Assembly: GCF_001368795.1 (NCBI RefSeq)
Contig: NZ_LN831199.1
Span: 249,722-296,428, forward strand
Direction: 5' to 3'
DNA: 46,707 bases
Source of the DNA: Paenibacillus ihuae
GTDB lineage: Bacteria > Bacillota > Bacilli > Paenibacillales > Paenibacillaceae
In this document: positions 36,239 to 44,227 of the stretch, piece after piece
How positions within the stretch are numbered: the first letter of the stretch is position 1
Layout: each line of letters opens with the position of its first letter
Translations under genes and position numbers: made by a program
The notes under the pieces: model-generated
Told to the model about the DNA's origin: nothing
Database searches by the model: none
The model's input: the letters and a program-made list of their open reading frames with translations, nothing else

Positions 36239-36754
36239 ATGTTAATACAAGCAGAGCTTCTCGATTTACGGCTGACCACCGGGCAGGATCTCGATTTTGT
36301 GCTGGCTGCGGAGCAGGATGAGAATAACCGCCGCTACATTGGACAATGGACGAGGGACAAGCATGCTGCAGCCATCACGGATGAAGATATGCTGCATCTG
36401 ATCCTTCAGGAGAAGTCCGGCCAACCGGCTGGCTACGTGATTATTACGGGACTGCAGGACCCCAATTTGACCGTCTGCATTATGCGGATTGTCGTTCATG
36501 TCCAGGGCCGCGGATACGGCAAAAGGTTACTCGCACTGCTCACAGAATGGATCTTCACGCATACAGAGACGCACCGGCTATGGCTGGACGTCAATGAGCT
36601 GAATTCCAGAGCACGGCATGTGTATGAAGGGGTAGGCTTCAAGGTGGACGGTGCACTCCGCGAATCCATTAAACGGGGTGACATTTTTGAGACGCTGCTG
36701 ATTATGTCGGTTCTGCGCCAGGAGTATATGGAACGCGGGCAGAAGCTGGTATAA
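36239..36754 (+). CDS. GNAT-family N-acetyltransferase
   Basis: A 171-residue acetyltransferase. The acetyl-CoA binding motif A is seen as RIVVHVQGRGYGKRLLALL (R/Q-x-x-G-x-G/A variant) near residues 83-101, followed by the motif B region NSRARHVYEGVGF. The substrate (amine, protein N-terminus or antibiotic) is not predictable. AAAGGGGG lies eight bases before the ATG. It stands alone before the metQ terminator. Confidence 0.88.
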   Translation: MLIQAELLDLRLTTGQDLDFVLAAEQDENNRRYIGQWTRDKHAAAITDEDMLHLILQEKSGQPAGYVIITGLQDPNLTVCIMRIVVHVQGRGYGKRLLALLTEWIFTHTETHRLWLDVNELNSRARHVYEGVGFKVDGALRESIKRGDIFETLLIMSVLRQEYMERGQKLV

Positions 36755-36755
36755 A

Positions 36756-36807
36756 TAAAAGACTGCCGGCTGTCTCCACGCATCAGCGCGTCCGCAACCG
36801 GCAGTCT
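36756..36807 (-). terminator. Terminator of the metNIQ-like operon
   Basis: AGACTGCCGG at 36760-36769 and CCGGCAGTCT at 36798-36807 form a 10-base stem with a long structured loop. On the minus strand it is followed by TTTTATTTAT, 16 bases past the metQ stop. It also lies just after the GNAT gene on the other strand. Confidence 0.8.
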
Positions 36808-36822
36808 GCCTATATTTGAACT

Positions 36823-37683
36823 TTAAAATGCCGGAACTACAGCCACGCCGTATTTGTCCTCAATGAATTGCTTCACATCCGGACTGGTCAGCGCTTCATC
36901 CAGTTTCTTAATTTCATCCCGGTTCTCATCTCCGCTGCGGACGACAATGACATTGGCATACGGTGAATTGGCGTCCTCACGGAACAGGGCCGACTTCGGA
37001 TCAATCCCGGATTCCAGCACTATATTGGTATTGATGACTGCACCATCCAGATCAGGCAGCGCACGCGGGAGAGTAGCAGAATCGGCCTCAACGAACTCCA
37101 AATTATGCGGGTTCTCAGCGATATCCTTAGGCGTGGCCTCATAGGTGGTTAAGCCATCCTTCAGTTTAATCAGTCCCTGCTGCTGCAGCAGTACAAGTGC
37201 TCTGTATTCATTCGAAGGATTGTTCGGGATGCCGATCTTGGCCCCATCCGGCAGTTCTTCTTTGGATTTCAGCTTCTCGGAGTAGAATCCGATGGGCTCT
37301 ACATGCACCTTGGCCGTTACGGCAAAATCGTACCCCTTCTCCTCCTTGATCGAATCCAGATAAGGCACATGTTGAAAATAATTGGCATCAATCTGCTTCT
37401 CCTGCAGTGCCGGATTCAGCTGACCCTCGTCATCCAGTGTGACAATTTCCAGATCAATACCCTCTTCCTTCAGCTTCGGTTTGATGAACTCCAGAATCTC
37501 TGCATGCGGCACAGCAGCCGCACCCACCTTAAGTGTAATCTCCTTGCCGGCATTTCCGCCGGAATTCCCTTCTGCAGCCGCCTTTGCCTCATCATTGTTT
37601 TTGTCTGCACCGCAGCCTGACAGTACCCCCGCCAGAACAATCATCAATGCGACAAGCAGGCTCCCCTGTTTCTTCATCCTCAT
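36823..37683 (-). CDS. metQ: MetQ-like substrate-binding lipoprotein
   Basis: A 286-residue lipoprotein. A basic-hydrophobic signal (residues 1-23) ends in the lipobox LSGC, with Cys24 as the lipidated residue. A Gly/Asn/Ala-rich linker follows, then the NlpA/MetQ fold with KVGAAAVPHAEILEF, QIDANYFQHVPYLD and VNTNIVLESG-like segments. MetQ proteins bind L- or D-methionine for the MetNI importer. Last gene of a metN-metI-metQ-like operon. Because the linked ATPase lacks the usual methionine-sensing domain, the exact ligand is less certain. Confidence 0.9.
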   Translation of the reverse strand: MRMKKQGSLLVALMIVLAGVLSGCGADKNNDEAKAAAEGNSGGNAGKEITLKVGAAAVPHAEILEFIKPKLKEEGIDLEIVTLDDEGQLNPALQEKQIDANYFQHVPYLDSIKEEKGYDFAVTAKVHVEPIGFYSEKLKSKEELPDGAKIGIPNNPSNEYRALVLLQQQGLIKLKDGLTTYEATPKDIAENPHNLEFVEADSATLPRALPDLDGAVINTNIVLESGIDPKSALFREDANSPYANVIVVRSGDENRDEIKKLDEALTSPDVKQFIEDKYGVAVVPAF

Positions 37684-37792
37684 CCCTACCCCTTCTTAGA
37701 ATCTATATTTTTTTAAAACATCATTACCTTGAATAGTGTTAATATCCTTGTTATAGGAATTATGTAATCCTGTTTACTAATGACCCACTGTC

Positions 37793-38461
37793 TTATTCGC
37801 TCTTACAGCGCTTCCGGTCGATAGCCCGGGAGACATAGTCACCCGTCCATTGCAGGATCTGAACGATCAGTATAATCAGCAGTACGGTACCGATTAGAAT
37901 ATCTGTCCGGAAACGCTGATAACCAAAGCGGATCGCCAGACTGCCCAGCCCGCCGGCACCGATGGCCCCTGCCACCGCCGTAAATTCCGTGATCGAGATG
38001 ACTGCTATAGTCATGCCGCGCACAAGTGCAGGCAGCGCCTCAGGAATGATGACCTGCGCAATAATCGTAAAGGGATGTGCCCCCACGGACTTGGCTGCTT
38101 CAATCTTACCCGGCTCCACCTCCCGCAGCGAGCTCTCGATAATTCTGCCAAGGAACGGTGCCGCCCCGATGGACAGGGAGACAATCGCTGCCGTAGGTCC
38201 AAGCGAGGTGCCGACAATCAGCCGCGACAGCGGGAGCAGCAGCACGATCAGAATGATGAACGGAATAGACCGTACGCCGTTAATCGCTGTGCTGAGCAGC
38301 CCGTTAACCCGGGGAGCGGGCAGAACTCCGCCCTTCTCAGTGACCACCAGAGTCACACCCAGCAGTGAACCCAGCAAAAGTGCAAACATAGAGGACCAGG
38401 CCACCATATACAAGGTCTGCTGCAGCCCGGTCCACAGCAGTTCAACCATATCTTCCTTCAT
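37793..38461 (-). CDS. metI: MetI-like ABC importer permease
   Basis: A 222-residue permease with five membrane helices and the cytosolic coupling (EAA) loop [20 protein letters not shown]. MetI dimers form the membrane channel of the methionine importer. It begins in an ATGA overlap with the ATPase gene, so translation is coupled. A 109-base gap separates it from metQ. Confidence 0.93.
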   Translation of the reverse strand: MKEDMVELLWTGLQQTLYMVAWSSMFALLLGSLLGVTLVVTEKGGVLPAPRVNGLLSTAINGVRSIPFIILIVLLLPLSRLIVGTSLGPTAAIVSLSIGAAPFLGRIIESSLREVEPGKIEAAKSVGAHPFTIIAQVIIPEALPALVRGMTIAVISITEFTAVAGAIGAGGLGSLAIRFGYQRFRTDILIGTVLLIILIVQILQWTGDYVSRAIDRKRCKSE

Positions 38462-39240
38462 CGCATAATTACCGCCTTCTCCTGAGTGTTTCCGTCTTTG
38501 TAGTAATTGAATATATTCACAAACTGCTTCGCCGTCTCACTCTCCGGCCGGTAGAACAGCTGCTCTACCGGTCCGCTCTCCACGATCCGCCCGCCTTCAA
38601 TTACCGCAGCATTGTCGCAGATATGCCGCAGCACATCCATTTCATGTGTGATTAAGACAATAGTAATCTGCAGCTTACGGTTAATATCCTGCAGCAATTC
38701 CAGAATTGAATGCGTCGTCTGCGGGTCCAGCGCCGAGGTGGCTTCATCGGAGAGCAGCACATCCGGCTCCACGGCAAGCGCGCGTGCAATTCCAACCCGC
38801 TGTTTCTGGCCGCCGCTGAGCTGCGACGGATACACATCCGCTTTGTCGCTTAACCCTACCAGCTCCAGAATTTCTGCCACACGCCGCTTCGTTTCCGGCT
38901 TGGAGAACCCGGCTACCCGGAGCGGGAACGCCACATTCCCGTATACCGTCTTGGCTTCCAGCAGATTAAACTGCTGAAAGATCATGCCGATTCGGCGGCG
39001 GGCCAGCCGCAGCTGCTTGCCTTTCAGATCCGTAATTGCTACACCCCCTACCTCTACACTGCCCGAATCTGGCCGCTCCAAGAGGTTGAGACAGCGGATC
39101 AGCGTGGACTTTCCCGCCCCGCTTGCGCCGATAATGCCGAAGATCTCGCCTTTGCCGATATGAAGATTAATATCCTGCAGTGCAGACACCTGCCCGGCAC
39201 GCGTCGCATAGCTTTTATTCAAATGCTTCACTGCAATCAT
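38458..39240 (-). CDS. metN: MetN-like ABC importer ATPase lacking the NIL domain
   Basis: A 260-residue ATPase of the MetN family: Walker [10 protein letters not shown], signature LSGGQKQRV, Walker [13 protein letters not shown] with catalytic Glu, and switch His in LITHEMDV. Usual MetN is about 340 residues and carries a C-terminal NIL/ACT-like domain that binds methionine and inhibits the transporter. Here the protein stops at residue 260, so this control is absent, or the substrate differs. The ATG at 39240 is preferred over a longer frame because the MIAVKHLNK start matches the family N-terminus. It overlaps metI by four bases and is preceded by a promoter and attenuator-like hairpin. 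Confidence 0.9.
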   Translation of the reverse strand: MIAVKHLNKSYATRAGQVSALQDINLHIGKGEIFGIIGASGAGKSTLIRCLNLLERPDSGSVEVGGVAITDLKGKQLRLARRRIGMIFQQFNLLEAKTVYGNVAFPLRVAGFSKPETKRRVAEILELVGLSDKADVYPSQLSGGQKQRVGIARALAVEPDVLLSDEATSALDPQTTHSILELLQDINRKLQITIVLITHEMDVLRHICDNAAVIEGGRIVESGPVEQLFYRPESETAKQFVNIFNYYKDGNTQEKAVIMR

Positions 39241-39277
39241 CGATCCATTCGCCCCCTTCTCCAGCCGGATGAACAAC

Positions 39278-39322
39278 AAAAAAAGATCAAGCCGCTACCG
39301 TATAGACGGTAAAGCCTGATCT
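39278..39322 (-). terminator. Attenuator-like terminator in the metN leader
   Basis: On the minus strand AGATCA-G-GC and TACCGT pair with ACGGTA and GC-T-TGATCT, with one small internal loop and a 4-base apical loop, and run straight into seven T residues. The stem lies 40-odd bases after the predicted transcription start and 38 bases before the metN start codon. It directly follows the palindrome CCAGTTTACTGG (39323-39334). It should stop transcription before metN unless something prevents it. Confidence 0.75.
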
Positions 39323-39370
39323 CCAGTTTACTGGTCGACCCTGTTATATTCCGATTAAATCCATGGGAAT

Positions 39371-39399
39371 AATATAGTACACCCTCAAAAAACTGTCAA
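39371..39399 (-). promoter_or_regulatory. Sigma-A-type promoter for the metNIQ-like operon
   Basis: On the minus strand TTGACA (39394-39399) and TATATT (39371-39376) are separated by exactly 17 bases. Transcription would start near 39364, giving a leader of about 124 bases before metN that contains the attenuator-like hairpin. Confidence 0.75.
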
Positions 39400-39428
39400 T
39401 CCTAATCTTTACATCCCAATCATGCCAA

Positions 39429-39456
39429 AGGGCCATGATCCGAAGATCACAGCCCC
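39429..39456 (-). terminator. Terminator of the pyrimidine catabolism operon
   Basis: Read as minus-strand RNA, a 12-base stem closes on a UUCG tetraloop with C-G closing pair, with only G-U wobbles as imperfections. The T tract is short (TTTGG). The wobbles work only on the minus strand, which supports use for the operon ending at 39475. Confidence 0.65.
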
Positions 39457-39474
39457 TAGTTTGATAGGATTCAC

Positions 39475-39714
39475 TTAAATAACCGTTTCTATTGGCGCAG
39501 CCGGCTTTCTCCCGGCAAAAACCACCGTTGTCACATGCTTCCGCGCATCTGCTGTCAGCAGCAGCAGCTCCACCGGGCTTTGTCCCGGACCGCCGGGAGC
39601 GAAGGTAACTCTGGCCCCGTCCAGGTCCTCAGCGATACGGATCACTTGGTAGCCTTGTTCCAGCAGAGCATCAATGGCCTGCCGCTCCTGGTCAAACTCA
39701 TCGAATGCAGACAT
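39475..39714 (-). CDS. Small conserved-looking protein in the pyrimidine operon
   Basis: A 79-residue acidic protein of unknown family (DEFDQERQAIDALLEQGYQ, then VIRIAEDLDGARVTFAPGG, VELLLLTADARKHVTTVVF). The pattern of a helix followed by alternating strands suggests a small alpha/beta domain. Its ATG at 39714 is two bases past the HydA stop, with GGAGTGG upstream, so it is clearly translated in the operon rather than as the longer frame into hydA. No catalytic motif is visible. It may be a chaperone or regulator of the pyrimidine enzymes, but this is only inferred from position. Confidence 0.7.
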   Translation of the reverse strand: MSAFDEFDQERQAIDALLEQGYQVIRIAEDLDGARVTFAPGGPGQSPVELLLLTADARKHVTTVVFAGRKPAAPIETVI

Positions 39715-39715
39715 C

Positions 39716-41143
39716 TTAGACCACTCCTCCGCTGATTTCCGCTTTGACTGGACGCGCCGCTTCGGCTTCAAACCGTTTGCGGTGTAGGTATTTACCGGAG
39801 CCAGCCTGCCCGACGAACTGTTTGTCACGAATGACAAATTCACCGCGGCTGAGGACGGAGACCGGCTCGCCCTTAATTTCGAAGCCTTCAAACGCATTAT
39901 AATCGACGTTCATATGATGGGTTTCTGCTGAGATGGTTCTTTCCACGGATGGATCGAAAATGACAATATCGGCGTCGCTGCCGATGGCGATCGTCCCCTT
40001 TTGCGGGAATAAACCGAACAGCTTGGCGCTGGAGGTGGAGATGATATCCACGAATTTATTAAGCGAGATCCGGCCCTTCTGCACACCCTCAGAGTAGAGC
40101 AGGCTGAAGCGGTCCTCAATGGTCGGTCCACCGTTCGGAATTTTGGAGAAGTCACCGAGTCCGAGGTCCTTCTGTCCCTTGAAATCGAACGAGCACTGGT
40201 CGGAGCCGATGGTCTGCAGCGTGCCGCTCCAAAGCGCATCCCACAGCACATCCTGGTTCCACTGCTCGCGCAGCGGCGGAGACCAGACATATTTGGCACC
40301 TTCGAAATCCGGTTTCTCCAGCGCCGTCTGATCCAGCACCAGATACTGCGGACAGGTCTCTCCGTAGACGCGCAGCCCCTTTTTGCGGGCTTCGGCGATT
40401 TTCCAGGCAGCTTCGGCACAGGTCACGTGCACGACATAGAGCTGGGAATCGGTTAGCTCTGTCAAATAAGCAGCCCGGCCGGTCGCTTCACCCTCCAGCT
40501 CCGGAGGCCGGGTCAGTGCATGGTAGATCGGATCCGTGTTGCCGGCTGCGAGAGCCTGCTCCACCAGATACTCAATTACATCACCGTTCTCGGCATGAAC
40601 CATGACGAGCGCGCCTTCCCGCTTGGCGGCCTGCAGCGTCTTGAACAGCACGCCGTCATCAGCCTGGAAGGTGTTCTTGTACGCCATGAATACCTTCAGC
40701 GAGGTAATCCCCTCGTCTTCAATAATCTGCGGCAGCTCTGCGAGCACCTTGTCGTTCAGCTCCGAGACCATCAGGTGGAAGCTGTAGTCAATAACCGCCT
40801 TATCCTGCGATTTGTTATGCCAGGTATCCACGGCGCCCTGCAGCGGCTGGCCCTTGGTGGTCAGGCAAAAATCAATAATGGTTGTTGTGCCCCCGTAAGC
40901 GGCCGCAATCGTCCCGCTCTCAAAATCATCGGCGGTGACAGTTCCTCCAAAGGGCATGTCGAGATGGGTGTGGGGATCAATTCCCCCGGGAAATACATAA
41001 CAGCCGGAGGCGTCTACGATTTCAGCATCCGGCGCTTCCAGATTCAAGCCGATTCCGGTCACAATCCCGTCCTCGATTAGAAGGTCCCCTGCATAAGTGT
41101 CCGCTGCGGTAACGATAATGCCGTTTTTGATGATCTTTTTCAT
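39716..41143 (-). CDS. hydA: Dihydropyrimidinase
   Basis: A 475-residue cyclic amidohydrolase. Metal ligands are visible as DPHTHLD near residue 57, the carbamylated Lys in SLKVFMAYKN near 149, His in MVHAENGD and VHVTCAEA, and Asp in GSDQCSFDF. It hydrolyses 5,6-dihydrouracil or dihydrothymine to the N-carbamoyl beta-amino acid, the second step of reductive pyrimidine breakdown, acting in the cytosol. It begins one base after the preA stop, so translation is coupled, and follows PreT/PreA, which make its substrate. A hydantoinase acting on other hydantoins is less likely given the operon. Confidence 0.95.
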   Translation of the reverse strand: MKKIIKNGIIVTAADTYAGDLLIEDGIVTGIGLNLEAPDAEIVDASGCYVFPGGIDPHTHLDMPFGGTVTADDFESGTIAAAYGGTTTIIDFCLTTKGQPLQGAVDTWHNKSQDKAVIDYSFHLMVSELNDKVLAELPQIIEDEGITSLKVFMAYKNTFQADDGVLFKTLQAAKREGALVMVHAENGDVIEYLVEQALAAGNTDPIYHALTRPPELEGEATGRAAYLTELTDSQLYVVHVTCAEAAWKIAEARKKGLRVYGETCPQYLVLDQTALEKPDFEGAKYVWSPPLREQWNQDVLWDALWSGTLQTIGSDQCSFDFKGQKDLGLGDFSKIPNGGPTIEDRFSLLYSEGVQKGRISLNKFVDIISTSSAKLFGLFPQKGTIAIGSDADIVIFDPSVERTISAETHHMNVDYNAFEGFEIKGEPVSVLSRGEFVIRDKQFVGQAGSGKYLHRKRFEAEAARPVKAEISGGVV

Positions 41144-41144
41144 C

Positions 41145-42434
41145 CTAAACCACCTCCGCTTCCGAATATGAGCCGTTCAAGCCGCTGATCACCTGATTCC
41201 GCTGATTCCAGGTCATTGGCGCCACGCCGCTATCCAGGGCGACCATATCAATCGCGCCGTCCGCCGGGCAGACAATGGAGCACAGATTACAGCCTACGCA
41301 GTCTTCCTCACGCACTTGCAGAATTGCCTTACCATCAGCACCCGTCAGCATATCGATACACTGATGCGAGGCATCCTCGCAGGCAATATGGCATTTATTA
41401 CAGTTGATGCAGTTGTCTTCGTTAATCCGGGCAACCACTTTATAGTTAAGGTCCAGATCACCCCAGTTGGAGTATTTAGGCACTGATTTGCCAATCAGCT
41501 CCGTTACCGAAGCCAGACCCTTGTCATCCAGATAATTGTTCAGGCCGTCGATCATTTCTTCAACGATCCGGAAGCCGTGATGCATTACCGCCGTACAGAC
41601 CTGAATCCCGGTGGAACCCGTCAGCATGAATTCGACCACGTCCTGCCAGGTGGAAATTCCACCGATCCCGGAGATCGGGACACCGACCCCGCGGTCCCGG
41701 GCGCATTCGGCCACCATGCTCAGGGCAATCGGCTTCACCGCCGGGCCGCAATAGCCGCCGTGCGCGCCTTGGCCGCCGACATTTGGAATCGTGTTCCAGC
41801 TGTGAATATCCACTCCTGCCAGACTGTTAATCGTATTGATCAGGCTGATCGCGTCCGCACCGCCTTTAACCGCATGCCGGGCAACGACCGTAATGTCGGT
41901 AATATTCGGGGTCAGCTTCACGATAACCGGCGTGGTCGCCACTTCCTTCACCCAGGTCGTCTGCGCCTGCACCAGATCAGGCTGCTGTCCGGAGGCCGCA
42001 CCCATTCCACGCTCGGCCATGCCGTGCGGACAGCCGAAGTTGAGCTCCAGCCCGTCTACACCGACCGCTTCCACCCGTTTGACGATCTCATGCCACTTTT
42101 CCTGCTTCGGTTCTACCATCAGGGAGGCAATAATCGCATGATTCGGAAATCTCTTCTTCGTCTCATAGATTTCCTTCAGGTTCACTTCCAGCGGACGGTC
42201 CGTAATCAGCTCTATGTTGTTAAAGCCCGCTACCCGTTGTCCATTAAAGTGCACTGCTGCAAACCGGGACGAGGTGTTAATGACCGGTTCGCCCAACGTC
42301 TTCCAGACCGCCCCTCCCCAGCCGGCCTCGAAGGCCCGCTGCACTTGGTAACCTGTATTGGTAGGCGGCGCAGAGGCCAGCCAGAATGGATTGGGTGACT
42401 TGATTCCTGCAAGATCAATACTCAAATCTGCCAT
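41145..42434 (-). CDS. preA: NAD-dependent dihydropyrimidine dehydrogenase subunit PreA
   Basis: A 429-residue FMN enzyme with a dihydroorotate-dehydrogenase-like barrel. It has NFGCPHG with the catalytic Cys, and a C-terminal pair of 4Fe-4S clusters (CINCNKCHIACE near residue 335 and CVGCNLCSIVCP near 375). PreA holds the active site that reduces uracil or thymine with NADH, with PreT supplying electrons. GGGAGGGA precedes the ATG. It is the middle gene of preT-preA-hydA. Confidence 0.95.
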   Translation of the reverse strand: MADLSIDLAGIKSPNPFWLASAPPTNTGYQVQRAFEAGWGGAVWKTLGEPVINTSSRFAAVHFNGQRVAGFNNIELITDRPLEVNLKEIYETKKRFPNHAIIASLMVEPKQEKWHEIVKRVEAVGVDGLELNFGCPHGMAERGMGAASGQQPDLVQAQTTWVKEVATTPVIVKLTPNITDITVVARHAVKGGADAISLINTINSLAGVDIHSWNTIPNVGGQGAHGGYCGPAVKPIALSMVAECARDRGVGVPISGIGGISTWQDVVEFMLTGSTGIQVCTAVMHHGFRIVEEMIDGLNNYLDDKGLASVTELIGKSVPKYSNWGDLDLNYKVVARINEDNCINCNKCHIACEDASHQCIDMLTGADGKAILQVREEDCVGCNLCSIVCPADGAIDMVALDSGVAPMTWNQRNQVISGLNGSYSEAEVV

Positions 42435-42503
42435 TGATATTCCCTCCCTGTCATATGAAGTCCGCCTAAACCAGCCGGGCCCGTGCTGCTCACATACTCC
42501 CGG

Positions 42504-43895
42504 TTATACCGCGGAGCCTACTACGCTGTCCTGCAGACCCGATAATTGCTTCACAATCGCATAGGCTGCATCCTTGCCCTGCTGTGCCGCGGACACCACC
42601 ATCGCTTCACCTTTGCCAGAACCAAAAACAATATCCCCAGCCGCAAAAATCATTGGATCAGACGTCCGGCCGGTCTTCTCATCAATCTTCACTACACCCC
42701 AATTGTGCTCCAGACCCAGCGCCTCGATCAGATCAATGCGCCGTTTCTGCCCGATCGCTACTACTACGGCGTCGACCGGCATCACGAATTCCGAGCCTTC
42801 AATAGGCATTGGCGTCAGGCGCCCGTCTTTGCCGGTCTCGCCGGTCAGCTTCATCTGCACACATTCCAGCCCGGTCACATTGCCCAGCTCATCGCCGACA
42901 ATCCGCTTCGGCAGCGTCAGCCAATTGAATTCCACACCCTCCTGCTTGGCGAATTCATATTCGAAGTCGTAGGCTGTCATCTCGCTCCGGGTGCGGCGGT
43001 AGACCATCTTCACATTCGCTGCTCCGAGCCGCATGGAGCAGGTCGCAGCATCAATCGCGGTGTTCCCTGCGCCAATGACCGCAACACGCTGACCCATCAG
43101 CTCCAGAGTCGGGATACCCGTCTTCGTGGTCTCCACGAGCTCTATAGCATCGTATACACCGGACAGCTTCTCGCCCTCTATTCCCAGCGGAGGAACATAA
43201 CCCATTCCTGCTGCCAGTACAATCGCATCGTACTCCGCTTTGAGCTCCTCTACCGCAACGTCAACACCAACCTTTACCCCGGTACGGAATTCAACGCCCA
43301 GCTTCTCAACCTGCTCTACTTCCCACAGCGAGATGGACTGCGGCAGCCGGAACGAAACGATCCCGTGAGTATCCAGTCCTCCGGCAAGCTGCTTGGCCTC
43401 ATAGATCACTACAGCAAACCCTTCGCGCGCCAGCTCTCTGGCGGCGGACAATCCTGCAGGGCCGCCGCCGATTACAGCGACCTTTTTGCCGTTCGGCACA
43501 CCGGCCTTAAACAACTGGACACCGCTGTTAATCGCCCAGTCAGTGGCATAACGCTGCAGCAGTCCGATTTGAATCGGCGCCGAAGCATCGTTCAGCACGC
43601 AGGCGCCCTCGCATAGCTCCTCGGTCGGACAGACACGCGCACAGCTGGCCCCCACCGGATTGGAATCCATGATGGTCTGTGCGGAGCCCTTCAGATTATC
43701 GGTCGCAATCCGCTTAATAAAGGAAGGAATATTGATGCTGGTCGGGCAGGCTTTAATGCAGGGCGCATCATAACAATAGAGGCAGCGGTTGGATTCCTCA
43801 ATTGCACCTTTGCGGCTGAGCCCGAGCTCAGCCTCGGCGAAGTTTCGCATGAACATGTCAGGCGTGAATGCAGTTAACGGAGAAGTGTGCTCCAT
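42504..43895 (-). CDS. preT: NAD-dependent dihydropyrimidine dehydrogenase subunit PreT
   Basis: A 463-residue flavoprotein with GltD-like layout. N-terminal iron-sulfur Cys clusters occur as CLYCYDAPCIKACP and CARVCPTEELCEGAC. An FAD Rossmann motif GGGPAGLSAAREL (about residue 145) and an NAD(P)H motif IGAGNTAIDAA (about 275) follow. It accepts NADH and passes electrons to PreA. AGGGAGGG precedes the ATG. It is first in the operon, and its promoter region holds a perfect GlnR/TnrA box. Confidence 0.95.
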   Translation of the reverse strand: MEHTSPLTAFTPDMFMRNFAEAELGLSRKGAIEESNRCLYCYDAPCIKACPTSINIPSFIKRIATDNLKGSAQTIMDSNPVGASCARVCPTEELCEGACVLNDASAPIQIGLLQRYATDWAINSGVQLFKAGVPNGKKVAVIGGGPAGLSAARELAREGFAVVIYEAKQLAGGLDTHGIVSFRLPQSISLWEVEQVEKLGVEFRTGVKVGVDVAVEELKAEYDAIVLAAGMGYVPPLGIEGEKLSGVYDAIELVETTKTGIPTLELMGQRVAVIGAGNTAIDAATCSMRLGAANVKMVYRRTRSEMTAYDFEYEFAKQEGVEFNWLTLPKRIVGDELGNVTGLECVQMKLTGETGKDGRLTPMPIEGSEFVMPVDAVVVAIGQKRRIDLIEALGLEHNWGVVKIDEKTGRTSDPMIFAAGDIVFGSGKGEAMVVSAAQQGKDAAYAIVKQLSGLQDSVVGSAV

Positions 43896-43975
43896 CAGTT
43901 ATCCCTCCCTTTGGACAATTGGTGTTTTTTAGGCGTTGCAGAAAATCCTTATCCCCGGCTTCTAAATCATACTTG

Positions 43976-43992
43976 TGTTATATAATATAACA
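43976..43992. promoter_or_regulatory. GlnR/TnrA box upstream of preT
   Basis: TGTTATATAATATAACA matches the known GlnR/TnrA consensus TGTNANAWWWTMTNACA at every defined position. It lies 80 bases upstream of the preT start. A minus-strand TATGAT (43966-43971) lies next to it. The effect (activation by TnrA or repression by GlnR) is not determined by the sequence. Confidence 0.8.
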
Positions 43993-44090
43993 TTATTACG
44001 ATAATTGCCTTAATATTTTGCTTACATATAAGGAGTGATGTAGTAGAATATATCTTAAATCATAAAAAATGTCCTTTTTCTATCTGCTCG

Positions 44091-44107
44091 GGTTATATAT
44101 TCTAACA
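44091..44107. promoter_or_regulatory. Second GlnR/TnrA-like box, nearer pucR
   Basis: GGTTATATATTCTAACA matches the same consensus at every defined position except the first. It overlaps the -35 region of a possible plus-strand promoter whose -10 is TATAGT at 44122-44127. Confidence 0.55.
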
Positions 44108-44146
44108 TATCATAATCAAACTATAGTCATTTCGATTTTTCGTTAC

Positions 44147-44165
44147 ATTAGACACATTGTCTAAT
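44147..44165. promoter_or_regulatory. 19-bp palindrome upstream of pucR
   Basis: ATTAGACAcatTGTCTAAT has perfect 8-base arms and a 3-base spacer. It lies just downstream of the presumed pucR transcription start and 62 bases before its ATG, consistent with an autoregulatory or second-regulator site. Nothing else structured is seen in the rest of the 332-base spacer. Confidence 0.55.
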
Positions 44166-44227
44166 TTCAAAAGTGTATTTTTTACGTGAACGCAAGTGAC
44201 AGGGCAAAAGAGCGAGGGGGAAAGCAT

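Noticed and set aside
39284..39399. S-box or T-box riboswitch before metN
   Set aside because: The leader is only about 124 bases and lacks the conserved S-box core and any T-box sequence; only a terminator-like hairpin is visible.
39475..39897. 140-residue version of the small protein
   Set aside because: The N-terminal 61 residues lie in another frame of hydA; the ATG at 39714 has the ribosome binding site.
42546..43616. A 356-codon open frame on the plus strand opposite preT
   Set aside because: It lies entirely within preT in antisense, has no usable ribosome binding site and no recognisable motif; long antisense frames are common in GC-biased third positions.
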